From NCBI GenBank assembly GCA_023142645.1, contig JAGLJE010000059.1:1-7812 (forward strand): a DNA stretch of 7,812 nucleotides, written 5' to 3'. Below the pieces are notes generated by a model, which saw only the letters and a program-made list of their open reading frames with translations, did no database searches and was not told the DNA's origin. Both the position numbers and the translations under genes were made by a program. The stretch is from Candidatus Altimarinota bacterium. Lineage in GTDB: Bacteria > Patescibacteriota > Gracilibacteria > JAHISY01. Positions 5,526 through 7,812 of this stretch are shown one piece after another. The first letter of the stretch is position 1; each line of letters opens with the position of its first letter.

Positions 5526-7130
5526 ATGTTATTTTTCCGCATCTCAGAAATTATTTCCGAAGTTCTTCCCGAAAAAGTTAATTTCACGGTGGAAACTCCG
5601 CCTGAAAAAAAGTTCGGCGATCTTGCATGCAATGCGGCGATGCTACTCGCAAAAAAATTAAAAAAACCGCCGCGAGAGCTGGCAGAAGAAATTTCGGAAA
5701 AACTTTCCAAAAATAAATTCATCGAAAAAGTGGAAATTGCCGGACCGGGATTTCTCAATATTTTTCTCGCACCTGTAATTTTTCACGAAACCTTGCTCGC
5801 AATTGAAAAAGCGGGAAGCGAGTTTGGAAAAATCGAAATTGCTAGAAAAGAAAAGGTGAATCTCGAATTTATTTCCGCGAATCCGACCGGTCCGCTCACG
5901 ATTGCGAATGGGCGGGGAGGTTTCGGTGGGGATGTGCTTGCGCGAGTTCTAGAATTTGCGGGATTCGAGGCGGCACGAGAGTTTTATGTGAATGACTCCG
6001 GCAAACAGATTGAGCTTTTCGGTAAGTCAATTCTCGCCGCCGCCGGCAAGATTGAAGCCGAAGAAGATTTTTATCGCGGCGATTATATCGAGAAGCTCGC
6101 AAAAAAGTATCCTGAAAAAATTTCTAAAAACGCGGAGAAGACGGGGAAGGAGTTTGCGAAAATTATGATCGAAGAAGAAATCAAACCCTCGATTGAAAAG
6201 ATGGGGGTTAAATTTGACGAATGGTTCAGCGAAGTGAGTTTGCGAGAGGGAGGGGGGATGGAGGAGACACTCGAATTTTTGAAATCCAAAAATTTAACAT
6301 ACAAAAAAGAGGGAGCGGTATGGTTGCGGACTTCCGATTTCGGAGACGACAAAGATCGCGTAATCGTGAAATCGGGCGGCGAGCCGACATACGCGTTGCC
6401 GGATTTGATGTACCACAAAAATAAATTTGAACGCGGTTTCACGAAGCTCATCGATATTTTCGGAGCGGATCATCACGGCTATGTTCCGCGGTTGAAAGCC
6501 GGAGTGAAGATGCTTGGTTTCGGTGAAGTCGAAGTCATTATTACGCAGCTCGTGAAACTTTTTCGCGAAGGAAAAGAAGTTCGAATGAGCAAGCGCGCGG
6601 GCGATTTCGAATTGATGGATGATTTGATTTCCGAAGTCGGCGCGGATGCGGCGCGGTGGTTTTTCGTGATGCGCGATTGGAACACGCATCTCAATTTCGA
6701 TTTAAATCTGGCGAAAAAGCAATCGAGCGACAACCCCGTTTTTTATGTGCAGTACGCTCACACACGGATGGCTTCGATTTTGAGAAAAGCATCGGAATGG
6801 CAGATAGAAGATTCATGGAAAACCGGTGATTTAGATTTATTAACTCATCCTACTGAATTGGATTTGATTAAAAAAATGAGCGAGTTACCGGATTTGATCG
6901 AAGAGATTTCAAAAAGTTATGCGATCAATACCCTCACGACTTTCGCACGCGAACTCGCGGAAAAATTCCACAAGTTTTATGAAAGTTGTCCGATTCTAAA
7001 AAATTATAAAAAAGGTACCGAGCAGCCACACTATTTAGCTCCTCGACTTCGCCTTGTTGCGACGACGAAGGAAGTTTTGCGGATCGTTTTGGAAGACTTG
7101 GTTGGAGTTTCGGCGCCAGTGAAGATGTAA
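5526..7130 (+). CDS. argS: Arginyl-tRNA synthetase
   Basis: This class I synthetase charges tRNA(Arg) with arginine. The 534 residues are complete but slightly short for the family. The N-terminal Add1 domain (1-95) includes KKFGDLACNAAMLLAKKLKK and GPGFLNIFL. The catalytic core begins FISANPTGPLTIANGRGGF (115-133), then REFYVNDSGKQIE (151-163), IFGADHHGYVPRLKAGVKML (311-330) and VRMSKRAGDFELMDDL (352-367). The DALR anticodon-binding domain follows (about 400-534), ending LVGVSAPVKM, the typical ArgRS C-terminus. The HIGH motif is TIAN (125-128), with both His positions replaced; I believe TxxN-type forms occur in CPR ArgRS but cannot check this here. KMSKS is present as RMSKR. There is no Shine-Dalgarno sequence before the ATG. 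The gene is divergent from the HD-GYP gene and convergent with xthA, with one base between the stops. Confidence 0.97.
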   Translation: MLFFRISEIISEVLPEKVNFTVETPPEKKFGDLACNAAMLLAKKLKKPPRELAEEISEKLSKNKFIEKVEIAGPGFLNIFLAPVIFHETLLAIEKAGSEFGKIEIARKEKVNLEFISANPTGPLTIANGRGGFGGDVLARVLEFAGFEAAREFYVNDSGKQIELFGKSILAAAGKIEAEEDFYRGDYIEKLAKKYPEKISKNAEKTGKEFAKIMIEEEIKPSIEKMGVKFDEWFSEVSLREGGGMEETLEFLKSKNLTYKKEGAVWLRTSDFGDDKDRVIVKSGGEPTYALPDLMYHKNKFERGFTKLIDIFGADHHGYVPRLKAGVKMLGFGEVEVIITQLVKLFREGKEVRMSKRAGDFELMDDLISEVGADAARWFFVMRDWNTHLNFDLNLAKKQSSDNPVFYVQYAHTRMASILRKASEWQIEDSWKTGDLDLLTHPTELDLIKKMSELPDLIEEISKSYAINTLTTFARELAEKFHKFYESCPILKNYKKGTEQPHYLAPRLRLVATTKEVLRIVLEDLVGVSAPVKM

Positions 7131-7131
7131 T

Positions 7132-7812
7132 TCAGAATTTCAAATTCAGAGAAACCGGACAGTGGTCGCTGCCTTTGATGTCGGCGAGGATTTCTGCTGC
7201 TACGATATTTTTTTTCAATTCTTCACTCGCGAAAAAATAATCAATCCGCCAGCCCACATTCCGCTCACGCGCGTGTGTCCGCTGACTCCACCACGAATAT
7301 TTTTCCGCCTCGTTCGGATGCTTCAGCCGGAAAGTGTCGAGGTAGCCTCTCACGATAATTTTATCGATCCACTTTCGTTCAATCGGTAAAAATCCTGAAA
7401 TCAGTTCGTTGGCTTTTGGTCGCGCGAGATCAATTTCGTGGTGTGCGGTATTCACATCTCCGCAAAAAACAATTGGTTTTTTCTTTCGCAGCTTTTCGAT
7501 CAATTTCAAAAACTGCTCGTAAAATTCCAGCTTGTATTCCAGTCGTGCCGTGCTTGCTTTCCCATTCGGAAAATAAACATTCAAAAAATAAAACCGCTCG
7601 AATTCTGCGAGGATGATTCTTCCTTCCGCATTCAAAATCGGATTTTTAAATTCAGTTTCGATTCGCAACGGTTTGATCTTCGAATAAATCGCGACTCCAG
7701 AGTAGCCCGGTCGTTCCGCCGAATTCCAAAAACTTTGCCAGCCGTCGGGTTCGAGGAGGTTGCTGCCGAGCTGATTCGGTCGCGCTTTCGTTTCTTGAAT
7801 TGCGACAATGTC
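7132..7812 (-). CDS. xthA: Exonuclease III (AP endonuclease), lacking its N-terminus at the window edge
   Basis: XthA/ExoIII cuts DNA at abasic sites and removes nucleotides from 3' ends in base-excision repair. The open frame runs from the window edge (7812) to TGA at 7132-7134, 226 residues. It starts within DIVAIQETKARPNQL, where the Glu of QETK is the metal ligand. WNSAERPGYSGVAIYSK, FLNVYFPNG, FCGDVNTAHHEIDLARPK (catalytic Asp and Asn), YSWWSQRTHARERNVGWRID and GSDHCPVSL (the catalytic Asp-His pair) then follow. All active-site motifs except the N-terminal Asn segment are inside the window. Roughly 25-30 residues should lie beyond the edge. The internal Met at 7668 is not the start, because conserved ExoIII sequence continues upstream of it. 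Stop TGA and the family-typical end show that TGA is a stop codon here. Confidence 0.96.
   Translation of the reverse strand, partial: DIVAIQETKARPNQLGSNLLEPDGWQSFWNSAERPGYSGVAIYSKIKPLRIETEFKNPILNAEGRIILAEFERFYFLNVYFPNGKASTARLEYKLEFYEQFLKLIEKLRKKKPIVFCGDVNTAHHEIDLARPKANELISGFLPIERKWIDKIIVRGYLDTFRLKHPNEAEKYSWWSQRTHARERNVGWRIDYFFASEELKKNIVAAEILADIKGSDHCPVSLNLKF

Noticed and set aside
2006..7134. Alternative genetic code (UGA read as Gly, or TAA reassigned) to explain the split holA
   Set aside because: The interrupting codon is TAA, not TGA. TGA ends xthA and the holA 3' part at family-typical positions, and TAA ends argS at its usual C-terminus.
7135..7147. Palindrome GAATTT-C-AAATTC between argS and xthA as a bidirectional terminator
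   Set aside because: The stem is all but AT-only with a one-base loop and has no T-run. It is explained by the xthA C-terminal codons.

Overview
The window looks like chromosomal DNA of a small-genome bacterium, most likely a member of the Patescibacteria/CPR. This rests on the mix of housekeeping genes, the tight packing, an almost complete lack of Shine-Dalgarno sequences, and an arginyl-tRNA synthetase whose HIGH motif is altered. The lineage is an inference; no marker here settles it. TGA ends at least two genes (the exonuclease and the holA 3' part), so the UGA=Gly code of Gracilibacteria/Absconditabacteria does not fit. TAA ends argS exactly where the family normally ends.

Layout from left to right. 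At 1-263 (minus) lies the start of gatB, which runs off the left edge. At 363-968 (minus) is a hicA-hicB-like toxin-antitoxin pair with its own promoter and a repeated element that may be its operator. At 1117-1974 (minus) is a LysX/RimK-type ATP-grasp ligase. At 2006-2959 (minus) is holA, the DNA polymerase III delta subunit, interrupted by one in-frame TAA, so that it appears as two ORFs in the same frame. At 2964-5339 (minus) is a 791-residue GAF-GGDEF-GAF-HD-GYP c-di-GMP protein that starts with GTG and ends 4 bases before holA. A 186-base divergent intergenic region follows. At 5526-7130 (plus) is a complete argS, and at 7132-7812 (minus) is xthA (exonuclease III), convergent with argS and cut by the right edge.

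The most consistent signal is in the promoters. Four unrelated genes (gatB, lysX-like, the HD-GYP gene, argS) each have the hexamer TAAAAT followed by exactly six bases and then the start codon. That puts the expected transcription start on the first base of the start codon, so the mRNAs should be leaderless. Two of these also have a -35 element at 17 bp. hicA has a very good promoter of the same kind with a leader of about 4 bases.

The most unusual single event is the nonsense codon in holA, an essential replication gene. The reading frame is intact on both sides, and the stop falls where relatives usually carry Glu in a Gly-Glu-Asp-Pro-like linker just before the C-terminal domain. No CRISPR array, transposon, rRNA or tRNA gene was seen.
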